Translations under genes and position numbers: made by a program
Shown: positions 1 to 8,600 of the stretch, piece after piece
Layout of the letters: every line of letters starts with the position of its first letter
Position numbering within the stretch: the stretch's first letter is position 1
Notes under the pieces: generated by a model
What the model saw: the letters and a program-made list of their open reading frames with translations, nothing else
What the model was told of the DNA's origin: nothing
Databases searched by the model: none
Assembly (NCBI RefSeq): GCF_042676145.1
Contig: NZ_JBHTJW010000001.1
Span: 466,984 to 530,983, forward strand
DNA: 64,000 bases
DNA from: Methylophilus glucosoxydans
Lineage (GTDB): Bacteria; Pseudomonadota; Gammaproteobacteria; Burkholderiales; Methylophilaceae
Reading direction: 5' to 3'

Positions 1-61
1 GTGTGTGGAGAAAAATGCGGGCGGTGCGCCAGCAGAAGGTAAGAAAATTTGTTTTTGGCAA
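1..61 (-). CDS. olsA: Start of a PlsC-type acyltransferase, probably OlsA (partial)
   Basis: Only about 20 codons are inside the window; the gene runs off the left edge. The frame opens with TTG at 61, one base after the olsB stop. It reads MPKTNFLTFCWRTARIFLHT, a basic then hydrophobic start like the N-termini of 1-acyl-glycerol-3-phosphate acyltransferases. OlsA adds the second acyl chain to lyso-ornithine lipid made by OlsB, and olsB-olsA pairs are common. An in-frame stop at 68-70 rules out an earlier start. The identity rests mainly on position behind olsB, so it is tentative. Confidence 0.45.
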   Translation of the reverse strand, partial: MPKTNFLTFCWRTARIFLHT

Positions 62-62
62 G

Positions 63-851
63 TTATTTCAAGAAATGCGCAGCATATCTGGGATTGATTC
101 TGGATAAAGGTAACAATACCAGCATATCGGCTGTATTAAAAGCCGGATCCCAGGCAGGTTCGCCACAAATATAAGCCCCCAGGCGCAAATAGCCTTTCAC
201 CAAGGGTGGGCAGGTCACTTCGAGTGACTGATCCAGGGCCTCGATCGGCAATGGATGGTGCGGAAACACACGATATTCCGCGGGAGACAGATAGTCTTCT
301 CGCAGGCTGTTGAACAGCGAGGCAGCGGTGTGGCCGCCATCGTGCATGGAAATGCTGGCGCAACCAATCATGTATTCATACTGGCGGGCCATCATGTATT
401 TGGCCAGGCCTGCCCACAACATGGTGATGGTGCCACCGGTGCGATAATCGGCATGCACACAGGCACGGCCCACTTCTACCATCCGGTCAGACAAGGGAGC
501 CAGACGGCTCAAATCAAACTCTCCGGCAGAGTAGTAACCGCCTGCCAGCATGGCCTGCATCGGGTTCAGGATGCGGTAAGTGCCCACCACTTGCTGCGTG
601 GCATCATCGCGGACCAGTAAGTGATCGCAAAAGGCATCGAAGCCGTCTACATCAAGGCCATTCTGGCTCTTGATCTGCGCGCCCATTTCTTCAGCAAACA
701 CCTGATAGCGCAAGCGTTGCGCTTCCATGATTTCTTCTGCGGTTGTTGCCAGAGCAACACTCAGCGTTGAGTTGACTTTACGGTTGTTCTCGGTAGTTGG
801 CTGAATTTCGGCTTGATATAGGCCATGTTCCTGCAAATTGCGTTCTAACAT
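63..851 (-). CDS. olsB: L-ornithine N-alpha-acyltransferase (hemolysin-like GNAT)
   Basis: A protein of about 262 residues of the OlsB/hemolysin-like acyltransferase family. OlsB transfers a 3-hydroxyacyl chain from ACP to the alpha-amino group of ornithine, the first step of phosphorus-free ornithine lipids. Family features visible are RLRYQVFAEEMGA near residue 48, DxFCDHLLVRD near 73, VVGTYRIL near 90, and EVGRACVHADYR near 127. An upstream in-frame GTG at 854 exists, but ATG at 851 has AAGGAG at a proper distance and is preferred. The next gene down, starting 1 nt after the stop, looks like olsA. A strong Pho-box array precedes the gene, matching the known induction of ornithine lipids by phosphate starvation in several bacteria. 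Confidence 0.85.
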   Translation of the reverse strand: MLERNLQEHGLYQAEIQPTTENNRKVNSTLSVALATTAEEIMEAQRLRYQVFAEEMGAQIKSQNGLDVDGFDAFCDHLLVRDDATQQVVGTYRILNPMQAMLAGGYYSAGEFDLSRLAPLSDRMVEVGRACVHADYRTGGTITMLWAGLAKYMMARQYEYMIGCASISMHDGGHTAASLFNSLREDYLSPAEYRVFPHHPLPIEALDQSLEVTCPPLVKGYLRLGAYICGEPAWDPAFNTADMLVLLPLSRINPRYAAHFLK

Positions 852-881
852 CACGCGACTCCTTGGTTGAGGTTTAGGGTG

Positions 882-937
882 ATATTAGAAGTGTCACATG
901 AATGATTGGTGACGTTCACATGACAATTCTGTGACGT
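882..937 (-). promoter_or_regulatory. Pho-box array and -10 of olsB
   Basis: On the minus strand, four 7-base units follow each other with an exact 11-bp period: ACGTCAC (937-931), TTGTCAT (926-920), ACGTCAC (915-909) and CATTCAT (904-898). This is the geometry of PhoB sites (CTGTCAT-N4-CTGTCAT). A -10-like TAATAT lies at 887-882, 21 bp after the third unit, and would give a leader of about 25 nt before the ATG at 851. PhoB control is inferred from the pattern. Confidence 0.72.
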
Positions 938-971
938 TGACTATGGTGGCGGACATGCCCCATGCACTAAC

Positions 972-999
972 AAAAAGAGCAGCCTAGGCTGCTCTTTTT
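972..999. terminator. Perfectly palindromic bidirectional terminator
   Basis: A 28-bp perfect inverted repeat with arms AAAAAGAGCAGCCT and AGGCTGCTCTTTTT. It ends in a T run on both strands. It lies downstream of the glycine-zipper gene (minus strand) and upstream of the olsB promoter, so it probably insulates olsB from readthrough. Confidence 0.85.
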
Positions 1000-1055
1000 A
1001 AGGACCACACCCCAGAAGGGGATGGTTGCCATGCGGCGCTTAACGCCTGCTTCTG

Positions 1056-1514
1056 TTAGTGGGAAACACGTGAGGTGCCGCCGTTTTCAACGATGCGTAC
1101 ACGGTCGCCCGCATTAAACTGTTCGTCTGCTTCCTGCACGATGGCCACCAGGCCGCCGCCATCCAGTTTGACGGTGATTTCCAGTGCGTTTTTGCGGGTG
1201 ACGGCTTCTTCGGCGGCTGAACCAGCCAGGCCACCGGCGACGGCACCAATGACAGCTGCAATCGCGCTGCCGCGACCACCGCCCACTGAGCTGCCAGCAA
1301 TCCCACCAATTGCCCCCCCTGCGATCGTGCCGACAGGGGACTTGGTACCTTCAAGTTTGACGGCACGCACGCTTTCCACTACCCCGGTTTTCACCGTTTG
1401 TGCTCTGCGTGCTTCATCACGCGAATACACACTACCAGAGTTAGAGCTCGCGCACGCGGCCAGAATGCCGGTGACCAATGCGACAGCAAGCCATTGCAAT
1501 ACACGTGTTTTCAT
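1056..1514 (-). CDS. Glycine-zipper 2TM-domain outer-membrane lipoprotein (SlyB/Pcp-like)
   Basis: A 152-residue lipoprotein. The N-terminus MKTRVLQWLAVALVTGILAAC ends in a lipobox with Cys at about 21. Residues 61-100 form glycine-zipper repeats (GTIAGGAIGGIAGSSVGGG, then AVIGAVAGGLAGSAAEEAV), which in the SlyB/Pcp family insert as paired helices in the outer membrane. A TTG at 1526 opens the frame further, but GGAG just before the ATG at 1514 decides the start. It is transcribed toward olsB and ends at the palindromic terminator. The role is probably envelope integrity, inferred from family. Confidence 0.8.
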   Translation of the reverse strand: MKTRVLQWLAVALVTGILAACASSNSGSVYSRDEARRAQTVKTGVVESVRAVKLEGTKSPVGTIAGGAIGGIAGSSVGGGRGSAIAAVIGAVAGGLAGSAAEEAVTRKNALEITVKLDGGGLVAIVQEADEQFNAGDRVRIVENGGTSRVSH

Positions 1515-1543
1515 TTTTTTCTCCAATATTGAACAAGCTTCTT

Positions 1544-2512
1544 TTAATGGGTAGCCTGGCCCAGACTAGGATCCTCTTTCAAGGCATCCTGTACCAGGGC
1601 GTGACTGTAAATGTTTTCAATCTCGGCCCGGCTCGGCTGGTGATTCTGCCCGCCACGGCTCGCAATCTTGATCGCGCCCATGGTAGACGCCAGCCGACCA
1701 CAGGCTTTCCAGTCCCAGCCACGCACAATGCCATACAGCAGGCCAGCACGGTAAGCATCGCCACATCCTGTTGGGTCTACGACCTTATCTGCTTTAACGC
1801 ACGGAATGTCATGGCGTTGACCATCAGCATAAATATGCGAGCCCTCGCTACCCAAGGTCACAATCAAGGCTTTGACCTTGGCCGCCAGTTGTTCCAGACT
1901 GAGCCCTGTTTTGTCTTGGATGACTTGTGACTCGTAATCGTTCACTGCCAGATAGTCAGCCATTTCAATAAAGTGCATGAGTTCTTCGCCATTAAACATC
2001 GGCAAGCCCTGGCCCGGATCAAACATGAAGGGAATCCCGGCCTCATGACACTCTTTTGCGTGCTGGAACATGGCATCGCGACCATCCGGGGCAATGATGG
2101 CCAAGGCAATATCTTTGGCCTCGTTCACGCTGTTGGTATGCGCATATTGCATGGCCCCGGGGTGAAACGCGGTAATCTGGTTATCATCCATGTCGGTGGT
2201 GATAAATGCTTGAGCAGTGTAGGTACCAGCAATCGCCTTGATGTGCTGCGTATCAATATGATGCTGGTTCAGCCATGCCTCATAGGGGGCAAAGTCATCC
2301 CCGGTTGTCGCCATGATCTGCGGCTGGCCTTCGAGCAATTGCAGGTTGTAGGCAATATTGCCCGCGGTGCCGCCAAATTCGCGGCGCATTTCAGGGACCA
2401 GAAATGCCACGCTCAGTTTATGAATTTTGTCTGCCAGAATATGATTTTTAAACTGGTCAGGGAACACCATGATGGTGTCGTAGGCGAGTGAGCCGCAAAT
2501 AAGAATTTTCAT
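1544..2512 (-). CDS. PfkB-family sugar/nucleoside kinase (adenosine-kinase-like)
   Basis: A 322-residue ribokinase-fold kinase. The substrate-lid signature is near residues 46-58 (REFGGTAGNIAYN). The catalytic signature VVDPTGCGDAYRAG spans 244-257, with Asp252 as the general base and GCG forming the anion hole. The overall form resembles the adenosine-kinase-like group of carbohydrate kinases, but the substrate cannot be read from sequence. It is followed 29 bp downstream by the glycine-zipper lipoprotein. It may be cotranscribed with it; no terminator is seen between them. Confidence 0.85.
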   Translation of the reverse strand: MKILICGSLAYDTIMVFPDQFKNHILADKIHKLSVAFLVPEMRREFGGTAGNIAYNLQLLEGQPQIMATTGDDFAPYEAWLNQHHIDTQHIKAIAGTYTAQAFITTDMDDNQITAFHPGAMQYAHTNSVNEAKDIALAIIAPDGRDAMFQHAKECHEAGIPFMFDPGQGLPMFNGEELMHFIEMADYLAVNDYESQVIQDKTGLSLEQLAAKVKALIVTLGSEGSHIYADGQRHDIPCVKADKVVDPTGCGDAYRAGLLYGIVRGWDWKACGRLASTMGAIKIASRGGQNHQPSRAEIENIYSHALVQDALKEDPSLGQATH

Positions 2513-2597
2513 GAAGTGAATACGGGGTTGGATAAAAGTAGGGCTATTATTGCTGTGCGCCAGCAGTGTGGCAAGTGTTACGAGCGGCTAAGAGTGG

Positions 2598-3164
2598 TCA
2601 CGACTGCTTGATGGCCAGATCAATCAGCGTTTTGGCGGCCTTTTTGGCAGACTTGATGGCGCCTGAGCCGCGTTTGATTTGCTCGGCCTGTACGGCACCT
2701 TCAAACAGAATGGAGAGTTGCAGCGCCAGTCCTTCGGCATCTTTGATATTGGCTTCTTGTGCCAGCTTGGTAATAAATTGCCTGAATTCACGGGACTGTT
2801 GCGAAGACAGCTGATGAATCCGGTTTTCTTCATTGGGGAACTCGGCGGAAGCCTTGATAAAAGCGATCCCGGTGAACGAGGGGGAAGTCACCCACTCTTC
2901 AATAAACTCAAACAGTTTTTGGATTTTTTCATTTGGGCTGCCACCAAGACCGCCCAGTTTTTCATTCATCCAGTCCTGAAAGTCCTGGTGGCTCTGTTGC
3001 AACACGGCCAGGATCAGTTCTTCCTTGTTTTCAAAATACTTGTAAAGCGTCATTTTGGTGGTGCCTGCGACAGCCACAATCGTGTCTACCCCCGTGGAAT
3101 TAATGCCACGTGTCTGGAACAGATCCGTCGATACCTGCAAAATTTTTTGCTTAAGCGCATTCAT
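2598..3164 (-). CDS. TetR-family transcriptional regulator
   Basis: A 188-residue regulator with an N-terminal TetR helix-turn-helix (residues about 8-52, TRGINSTGVDTIVAVAG then TKMTLYKYFENKEELI). The variable C-terminal half would bind the ligand. It is divergent from an exported SRPBCC (MxaD-like) gene. The shared intergenic region carries two palindromes with TATAC/GTATA half-sites, one next to each gene, so it probably represses both itself and its neighbour. The inducer is unknown. Confidence 0.88.
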   Translation of the reverse strand: MNALKQKILQVSTDLFQTRGINSTGVDTIVAVAGTTKMTLYKYFENKEELILAVLQQSHQDFQDWMNEKLGGLGGSPNEKIQKLFEFIEEWVTSPSFTGIAFIKASAEFPNEENRIHQLSSQQSREFRQFITKLAQEANIKDAEGLALQLSILFEGAVQAEQIKRGSGAIKSAKKAAKTLIDLAIKQS

Positions 3165-3183
3165 GCCTAAAATTATAACACCC

Positions 3184-3199
3184 TATACAAGTTTGTATA
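3184..3199. promoter_or_regulatory. TetR operator 2 (tetR-proximal)
   Basis: Inverted repeat TATACAA-GT-TTGTATA, 20 bp upstream of the tetR start codon. It shares TATAC/GTATA half-sites with the larger palindrome at 3260-3280 and is a good candidate for autoregulation. Confidence 0.6.
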
Positions 3200-3259
3200 C
3201 CCCCAGAACTTTCAGCCAGGGAACAAATCCTATTGTTTGACTTTGCTTGCCGTGTTAAA

Positions 3260-3280
3260 TATACTATACCGTATAGTATA
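3260..3280. promoter_or_regulatory. TetR operator 1 (target-gene promoter)
   Basis: A perfect 21-bp palindrome of arms TATACTATAC and GTATAGTATA around a central C. It lies 54 bp upstream of the MxaD-like gene and overlaps an AT-rich stretch that could hold its -10. A repressor bound here would block that promoter. Confidence 0.7.
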
Positions 3281-3333
3281 CATTTATGGTCAATTTATTT
3301 ACAATGTACTTCATCTACAACAAGGAGAAAATC

Positions 3334-3822
3334 ATGCGTCAATTATTATTAGCTAGCCTGTTCGCCCTCTCAAGCACGGCATTTGCGGCCGAGCCACTGT
3401 ATGTCGTTAAATCTGTGGAGCTGAATCAGCCGGTAGACGTGGTCTGGAAAAAAGTCTCTGACTTTGGCGATTTGGGTGCCTGGCATCCAGCCGTTGCCAA
3501 AACCGAGATCGTTGCGGGTAAAAATAACAGCGTGGGCGCCAAACGCGTGCTGACGCTCAAGGATGGCGGCAAAGTGAATGAAACACTGACCGCTTACAAT
3601 CCAAAACAGAAAAGCTATGGCTACAGGATCACTGATGGCGTGTTACCGGTGAATGACTACGCATCCACCGTGAGTGTGCATAGCAATGGGGATGGCAAGT
3701 CTGTGGTGGTGTGGGAAAGTCATTTCTTGCCAAAAGCGCCTGCAGATGAAAAAGCAGCCTCTGACGCGATTAAAGGCGTTTACGATGGTGGTTTGAATCA
3801 GCTTAAAACCCTGTTCCAATAA
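3334..3822 (+). CDS. Periplasmic SRPBCC protein, MxaD-like
   Basis: A 162-residue exported protein. The start MRQLLLASLFALSSTAFA-AEP is a clear Sec signal peptide, and AAGGAGA at 3322-3328 selects the ATG at 3334 over an upstream in-frame ATG at 3286. The rest is a START/SRPBCC fold of the polyketide cyclase type (VDVVWKKVSDFGDLGAWHP, then GAKRVLTLKDGG and VWESHF). MxaD of methylotrophs is a periplasmic member of this family that helps methanol dehydrogenase interact with cytochrome cL. That role is plausible here but not proven. Control by the divergent TetR regulator suggests an inducible function instead. Confidence 0.75.
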   Translation: MRQLLLASLFALSSTAFAAEPLYVVKSVELNQPVDVVWKKVSDFGDLGAWHPAVAKTEIVAGKNNSVGAKRVLTLKDGGKVNETLTAYNPKQKSYGYRITDGVLPVNDYASTVSVHSNGDGKSVVVWESHFLPKAPADEKAASDAIKGVYDGGLNQLKTLFQ

Positions 3823-3837
3823 ATCAGCGTTTGCTGT

Positions 3838-3871
3838 AAAAAAAGCCGTCACGAGCAGTGGCGGCTTTTTT
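3838..3871. terminator. Bidirectional terminator
   Basis: Seven As, then stem GCCGTCAC / GTGGCGGC (one G-T pair) with loop GAGCA, then six Ts. It sits between two convergent genes. Confidence 0.85.
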
Positions 3872-3907
3872 GTTATGCAACGACGGCCTGTTTTATTGTC
3901 AGGCAGT

Positions 3908-4654
3908 CTACTGTCTGGAGTTGGCCATCAGTTTGGGCGTGTAATTGCATTGCACCTGGTCAAGCAGCTGGTTGACCAGTACTTGCTCGTCACGGTTGGT
4001 TGTGACGTGACCATTGATGATGTTTTCGATGTAAACGCTTTTCAAACGTTCTGGCAGTTGAATCGCTTCGATCAGTCGGCAATCACCATGTTTCATGGTT
4101 TCGAGGCGGCTGTAAATGGCTGCGGTTTCGGTGGGACTGGCCTCGAATGATAACGGGCGGGGCGGAGGCTGATGCACCGCTGCGGTCTGGAGGCTGGGCG
4201 CGGATTCGAGCTGCATATGCCAGTAATAACCGCCCACGACGCCACAGACCAAGGTGACCGCCACCACGCCATAGTTGCGGATGGCCAGCCAGTCGATTTG
4301 CAGTTTGGTTTGCTCGTCGATAAGTGCTTTTGCTGCCTGTTTTGCATGTTGCAGGGCGCTGGATTGTCTGTGTGCCAGCTTTTCCTGACAGGCGCTTAGT
4401 GCCATGAAATATAACTGGTTAGCGAGCATGTCAGGCAGGCGCGCGCCTGCCAGTTGTGCCTGTGTGCTCAGGTATGCCTGCAGTCGCCCAGGCTGGGTCG
4501 ATGTTGTCGCGGGCGTGGTTTGCGCCTCTGCGAGCGGGCTGGAGAGCAAGTCATCCAGAATATTGAATAAGCCTAGCAGCTTGTGCGCGGCCTGCTTGCC
4601 GGACTTGTCCAGCATGGTTATCAGCCAATCTGATTGTAATAATGCGTGCAACAT
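3908..4654 (-). CDS. Conserved-looking single-pass membrane protein, unknown function
   Basis: 248 residues, family not recognised. The first 110 residues are helical and cytoplasmic in appearance. One membrane segment lies at about 126-146 (IRNYGVVAVTLVCGVVGGYY). A Pro-rich linker (QPPPRPL) follows, then a C-terminal domain of about 75 residues with two Cys (DCRLIEA, VQCNYTP) that could form a disulfide outside. It is the third gene of a tight operon with tlpA-like and hemJ-like genes (6 bp gap), which hints at envelope redox or heme work. No function is assigned. Confidence 0.7.
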   Translation of the reverse strand: MLHALLQSDWLITMLDKSGKQAAHKLLGLFNILDDLLSSPLAEAQTTPATTSTQPGRLQAYLSTQAQLAGARLPDMLANQLYFMALSACQEKLAHRQSSALQHAKQAAKALIDEQTKLQIDWLAIRNYGVVAVTLVCGVVGGYYWHMQLESAPSLQTAAVHQPPPRPLSFEASPTETAAIYSRLETMKHGDCRLIEAIQLPERLKSVYIENIINGHVTTNRDEQVLVNQLLDQVQCNYTPKLMANSRQ

Positions 4655-4660
4655 ACCTGC

Positions 4661-5071
4661 TTAAAATGGCTTGACGACCACCAGAATCACCACGGCGAAC
4701 AGGATCAGCACCGGGACTTCATTAAACCAGCGAAACCAGACATGACTACGCTTGTTTTGCTGCGCAAGAAATTGTTTAAGCAGTTTGCCGCAATAGTGAT
4801 GGTAGCCAATCAGCAGGATGATCAGGGTCAGTTTGGCATGCATCCAGCCACCGGTGATGCCGTAACCCAGCCATAACCATAAGCCAAATGCGAGCGCCAG
4901 CAGCATGAGGGGCTGCATGAAACGGTAAAGTTTTTGCGCCATGAGCAGCAAGCGCGCATAGGCGTGAGTTTCTGTTTCCATCGCCAGGTTGACGTAGATA
5001 CGGGGCAGGTAAAACAGGCCGGCGAACCAACTGGTGACAAAAATAATATGTAGCGCTTTGACCCACAACAT
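4661..5071 (-). CDS. hemJ: CopD/HemJ-family membrane protein (putative protoporphyrinogen oxidase)
   Basis: 136 residues with four predicted membrane helices. Family motifs are LWVKALHIIFVTSWFAGLFY at the N-terminus with the conserved His8, LYRFMQPLM in the middle, and SHVWFRWFNEVPVLIL near the C-terminus, ending VVVKPF. HemJ oxidises protoporphyrinogen IX to protoporphyrin IX in many Gram-negatives lacking HemG/HemY. The related CopD group has other roles, so the exact activity is inferred. The start codon directly abuts the stop of the upstream tlpA-like gene, so translation is probably coupled. Confidence 0.8.
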   Translation of the reverse strand: MLWVKALHIIFVTSWFAGLFYLPRIYVNLAMETETHAYARLLLMAQKLYRFMQPLMLLALAFGLWLWLGYGITGGWMHAKLTLIILLIGYHHYCGKLLKQFLAQQNKRSHVWFRWFNEVPVLILFAVVILVVVKPF

Positions 5072-5569
5072 TTAGCTGGCTTTCTGATTCAGGAGTTTGT
5101 GTAATTCGGCAAAGTTAAGTTCGCCTATGGTTTTCTGGATGCGGTTGCCGTTGCCGTCAAAGATAAAGGTGGTCGGGGTCAAGTTGACATTGCCAAACGC
5201 CCTGACCATTTCGCCGTAACCGTCATGCATGACGGCAAACGGCAGCGCTTTTTCCTGGGTGTAATTGAGCACTTGCGCAGGCGGGTCATACGGCATCGCC
5301 ACGGCAATCACCACCAGGTTTTTGTCTTTGTACTGCTGGTAAGTGTGGATGAGGTCAGGCATCTCCTTGATGCAGCCCGGGCAGTCTGTCGCCCAGAAAT
5401 TGACCAGCACCGTTTTGCCGCGCAGGCTTTGCATGCTGATTTTCTGGCCATCCAGCGTGGTGAAGGTGACTTCTGGTGCCTGCGGTTTTTGCATGACAGC
5501 AAATACCAGGCCTGCGATGAGCGCCAATGCAACTATTGCTACGCCCCATGTTCTGAATATTGATTTCAA
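5072..5569 (-). CDS. TlpA-family thiol-disulfide reductase
   Basis: 165 residues with an N-terminal membrane anchor (residues 8-26) and a periplasmic thioredoxin fold of the AhpC/TSA-TlpA type. The active site is C63-P-G-C66 in FWATDCPGC, and the cis-Pro loop is NLTPTTFIF near 130. Such proteins reduce disulfides in the periplasm, often for cytochrome c or heme-copper oxidase assembly. The start is TTG at 5569 with AGAGG upstream; no in-frame ATG gives the anchor. It leads the tlpA-hemJ-hypothetical operon. Confidence 0.85.
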   Translation of the reverse strand: MKSIFRTWGVAIVALALIAGLVFAVMQKPQAPEVTFTTLDGQKISMQSLRGKTVLVNFWATDCPGCIKEMPDLIHTYQQYKDKNLVVIAVAMPYDPPAQVLNYTQEKALPFAVMHDGYGEMVRAFGNVNLTPTTFIFDGNGNRIQKTIGELNFAELHKLLNQKAS

Positions 5570-5654
5570 CTTAGCCTCTTAAAAAACGGATGACTCAAAA
5601 ATGCACGCTAAAAACCATAGGCCGTGTAACGTGTTTGTGCTGTATACGACATGG

Positions 5655-5660
5655 TATAAT
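5655..5660 (+). promoter_or_regulatory. -10 hexamer of the DUF3683 oxidoreductase gene
   Basis: TATAAT, 26 bp before the ATG at 5687. A poor -35 (TGTTTG at 5632-5637) lies 17 bp upstream. The hexamer overlaps an in-frame TTG at 5660, so that TTG cannot be the start if this is the promoter. Confidence 0.55.
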
Positions 5661-5686
5661 TGACTTTTGTTTTTGATAAATTATCA

Positions 5687-8600
5687 ATGAACGCACCTGT
5701 CAACGCAGATTTGTTAAAGCGCAATTCTACCCCTCTCGCACGATTACGCGAAATTCCGTACAACTATACCTCCTTCTCTGACCGCGAAATCGTCATCCGG
5801 TTTCTCGGCGAAGAAATCTGGGAAATCCTTAATGTGCTGCGCGCCGAGCGTAAAACAGGCCGCAGTGCGCGCATGCTGTTTGAGGTGTTGGGCGATTTGT
5901 GGGTGGTGTCACGCAACCCTTATCTGCAAGATGACCTGCTGGAAAATCCCAAGCGCCGCAAGGCCTTGATCGAGGCGCTATACCACCGTATTGCTGCCAT
6001 TCAGGAGCGTAGCGGTGGCAATGAAAAAGTACAAAAACTGGTCTCTGCGGCGACCAAAGCGGTAGAGAAGTTTGCCGATGATTTCAAGCAAACGGCCGAG
6101 TTACGCAAAAAAGCCCTGGCCAAACTGACCAAGTACACTCGCAAAGACAATGTGCAGTTTGATGGCTTGGCACGTGTCTCACATGTGACAGACGCCACCG
6201 ACTGGCGCGTCGAATATCCCTTTGTGGTGATCAACCCGGATACTGAAGCCGAGATCTCTTATCTGGTGCGCGCCTGTATCGAATTGGGTCTGACCATTAT
6301 TCCACGTGGGGGCGGAACGGGTTACACGGGCGGCGCGGTACCGTTGACGCCATTGTCTGCAGTCATCAACACCGAAAAACTGGACCAACACTCAGGTGTG
6401 CAAATGCGCACCTTGCCCGGCGTCTCCCGTCAGGTGGCTACGATTGAGTGCGGCGCGGGTGTAGTGACCCGTCGCGCCATGGATGCGGCCACGGCTGCCG
6501 GCCTGGAATTCGCCTGCGACCCGACCTCTGCCGATGCCTGTTGCATTGGTGGTAACGTCGCCATGAACGCTGGTGGTAAAAAAGCCGTGCTGTGGGGGAC
6601 GGCGCTGGATAACCTCGCCTCATGGCGCATGGTGACGCCAGATGCGACCTGGCTGGAAGTGGAGCGTCTGGATCACAACCTGGGCAAAATTCACGATATT
6701 GACATGGCGCGCTTTAAAATCAGCCGCTACGACATCGACCATAAAAACCTGCTGTCCGAGCCTGAGATTCTTGAAATTCCGGGGCCGAGCTTCCGTAAGG
6801 TCGGCCTGGGTAAAGACGTGACCGACAAGTTTCTGTCCGGTTTGCCTGGTGTGCAAAAAGAGGGTTGTGACGGTCTGATTACCTCTGCCACCTTTATTTT
6901 GCACCGCATGCCCAAACATGTACGCACCATTGCGCTGGAGTTTTTTGGCAATGTGTCGCATGCCGTGCCCGCGATTGTCGAGATCAAGGATTATCTGGAC
7001 GCTACTGCCAAGCAAGACCCGTCGGTGATCATGGCCGGTCTGGAGCACATGGATGAGCGCTATGTGAAAGCCGTGGGCTATGCGACCAAGGCCGCACGCC
7101 AGCAACGGCCAAAAATGGTGTTGTTGTGCGATATCGCGTCTGATGATGAAAACGCCGTCGGTGAAGTGGCTTCTGCCGTAGTGCGCATCTGTAATGCACG
7201 TAACGGCGAAGGCTTTATTGCCGTCTCGGCCGAGGCCCGTAAAAAATTCTGGCTGGACCGTTCACGCACGGCGGCAATTGCCCGCCATACCAACGCCTTC
7301 AAGATTAACGAAGACGTGGTGATTCCATTGCCGCGCCTGGGCGAATACTCCGACGGCATTGAGCGGATTAATATCGAGCTGTCTATCAATAACAAGCTGC
7401 GTCTGGTGGATGCGCTGGAAGCCTTTGTCGCTGGTGACCTGCCTTTGCAGCCGGATGAAGACGGCAACTCCGACCCTGAAGGGGTCAAATCCAAACAAAA
7501 CATTGCCTTGCAGTTGTTGCGTGATGTGCGTGCCAAATGGCGCCTGATTTTGAATACCCTGGACGAGCCTGTCACCGTGCTGGGCGAGATGGGCAAGGCC
7601 TATGCCCAATATGAAAACGTGTTCCGCGCCGTGCAGTCTTACGATTTGCGCGTTTCCTGGAAGCGCGAGCTCAAGCGGCCAATGGCGGATATTTTTGCTG
7701 GCCGTGAATACCAGAAGATTCTGGACAAGCTGGATGAGATTCAGAAAGCCGTGTTGAAGAGCCGCGTGTTTATCGCACTGCACATGCACGCTGGTGACGG
7801 TAACGTGCATACCAATATCCCGGTCAACTCTGACGACTACGGCATGATGCAAGACGCCCACGCCGCTGTTGCGCGCGTGATGGCCCTGGCACGTAGCCTC
7901 AATGGCGTGATTTCTGGCGAGCATGGGATCGGTATCACCAAGATGGAGTTCCTGGATCAGGCCACCATTGATACCTTTGCTGCTTACAAAGCCAAGGTAG
8001 ACCCCGAAGGCCGTTTCAACAAAGGCAAACTGATGATGGGTTCCGGGCTGGAAAACGCCTATACCCCCAGCTTTGGTTTGCTCGAGCAAGAGTCCATCAT
8101 CATGGAGCAGTCTGCCATAGGCGAGATTGCCGATGATATTTCTGACTGCTTGCGTTGCGGCAAGTGTAAGCCCGTGTGTTCTACCCACGTGCCACGCGCC
8201 AATTTGCTATATTCCCCACGTAACAAGATTCTCGGCACCTCCTTGCTGATCGAGGCCTTCTTGTACGAAGAGCAAACCCGTCGCGGCATTTCGCTCAAGC
8301 ACTTTGACGAGTTCAACGATGTGGCTGACCATTGCACGGTCTGCCACCGTTGTGAAAAACCTTGCCCGGTCAATATTGACTTTGGTGATGTGTCCGTCAA
8401 GATGCGTAACTTCCTGCGCGAGCAAGGCAAGAAGAAATTCAACCCTGGCACGGCTGCCGGTATGCTGTATCTGAATGCCAAAGATCCGGCCACCATCAAG
8501 TTCTTGCGTGCAACCATGATAGGCATGGGCTACAAGGCGATTAATATTGCTAACAGCCTGGCCAAGAAATTTGGCCTGCTCAAGGACAAAAAAGCACCAC

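Noticed and set aside
7262..8188. 308-codon minus-strand frame inside the DUF3683 gene
   Set aside because: Shadow of a GC-rich coding region; the plus-strand protein has clear cofactor motifs throughout.
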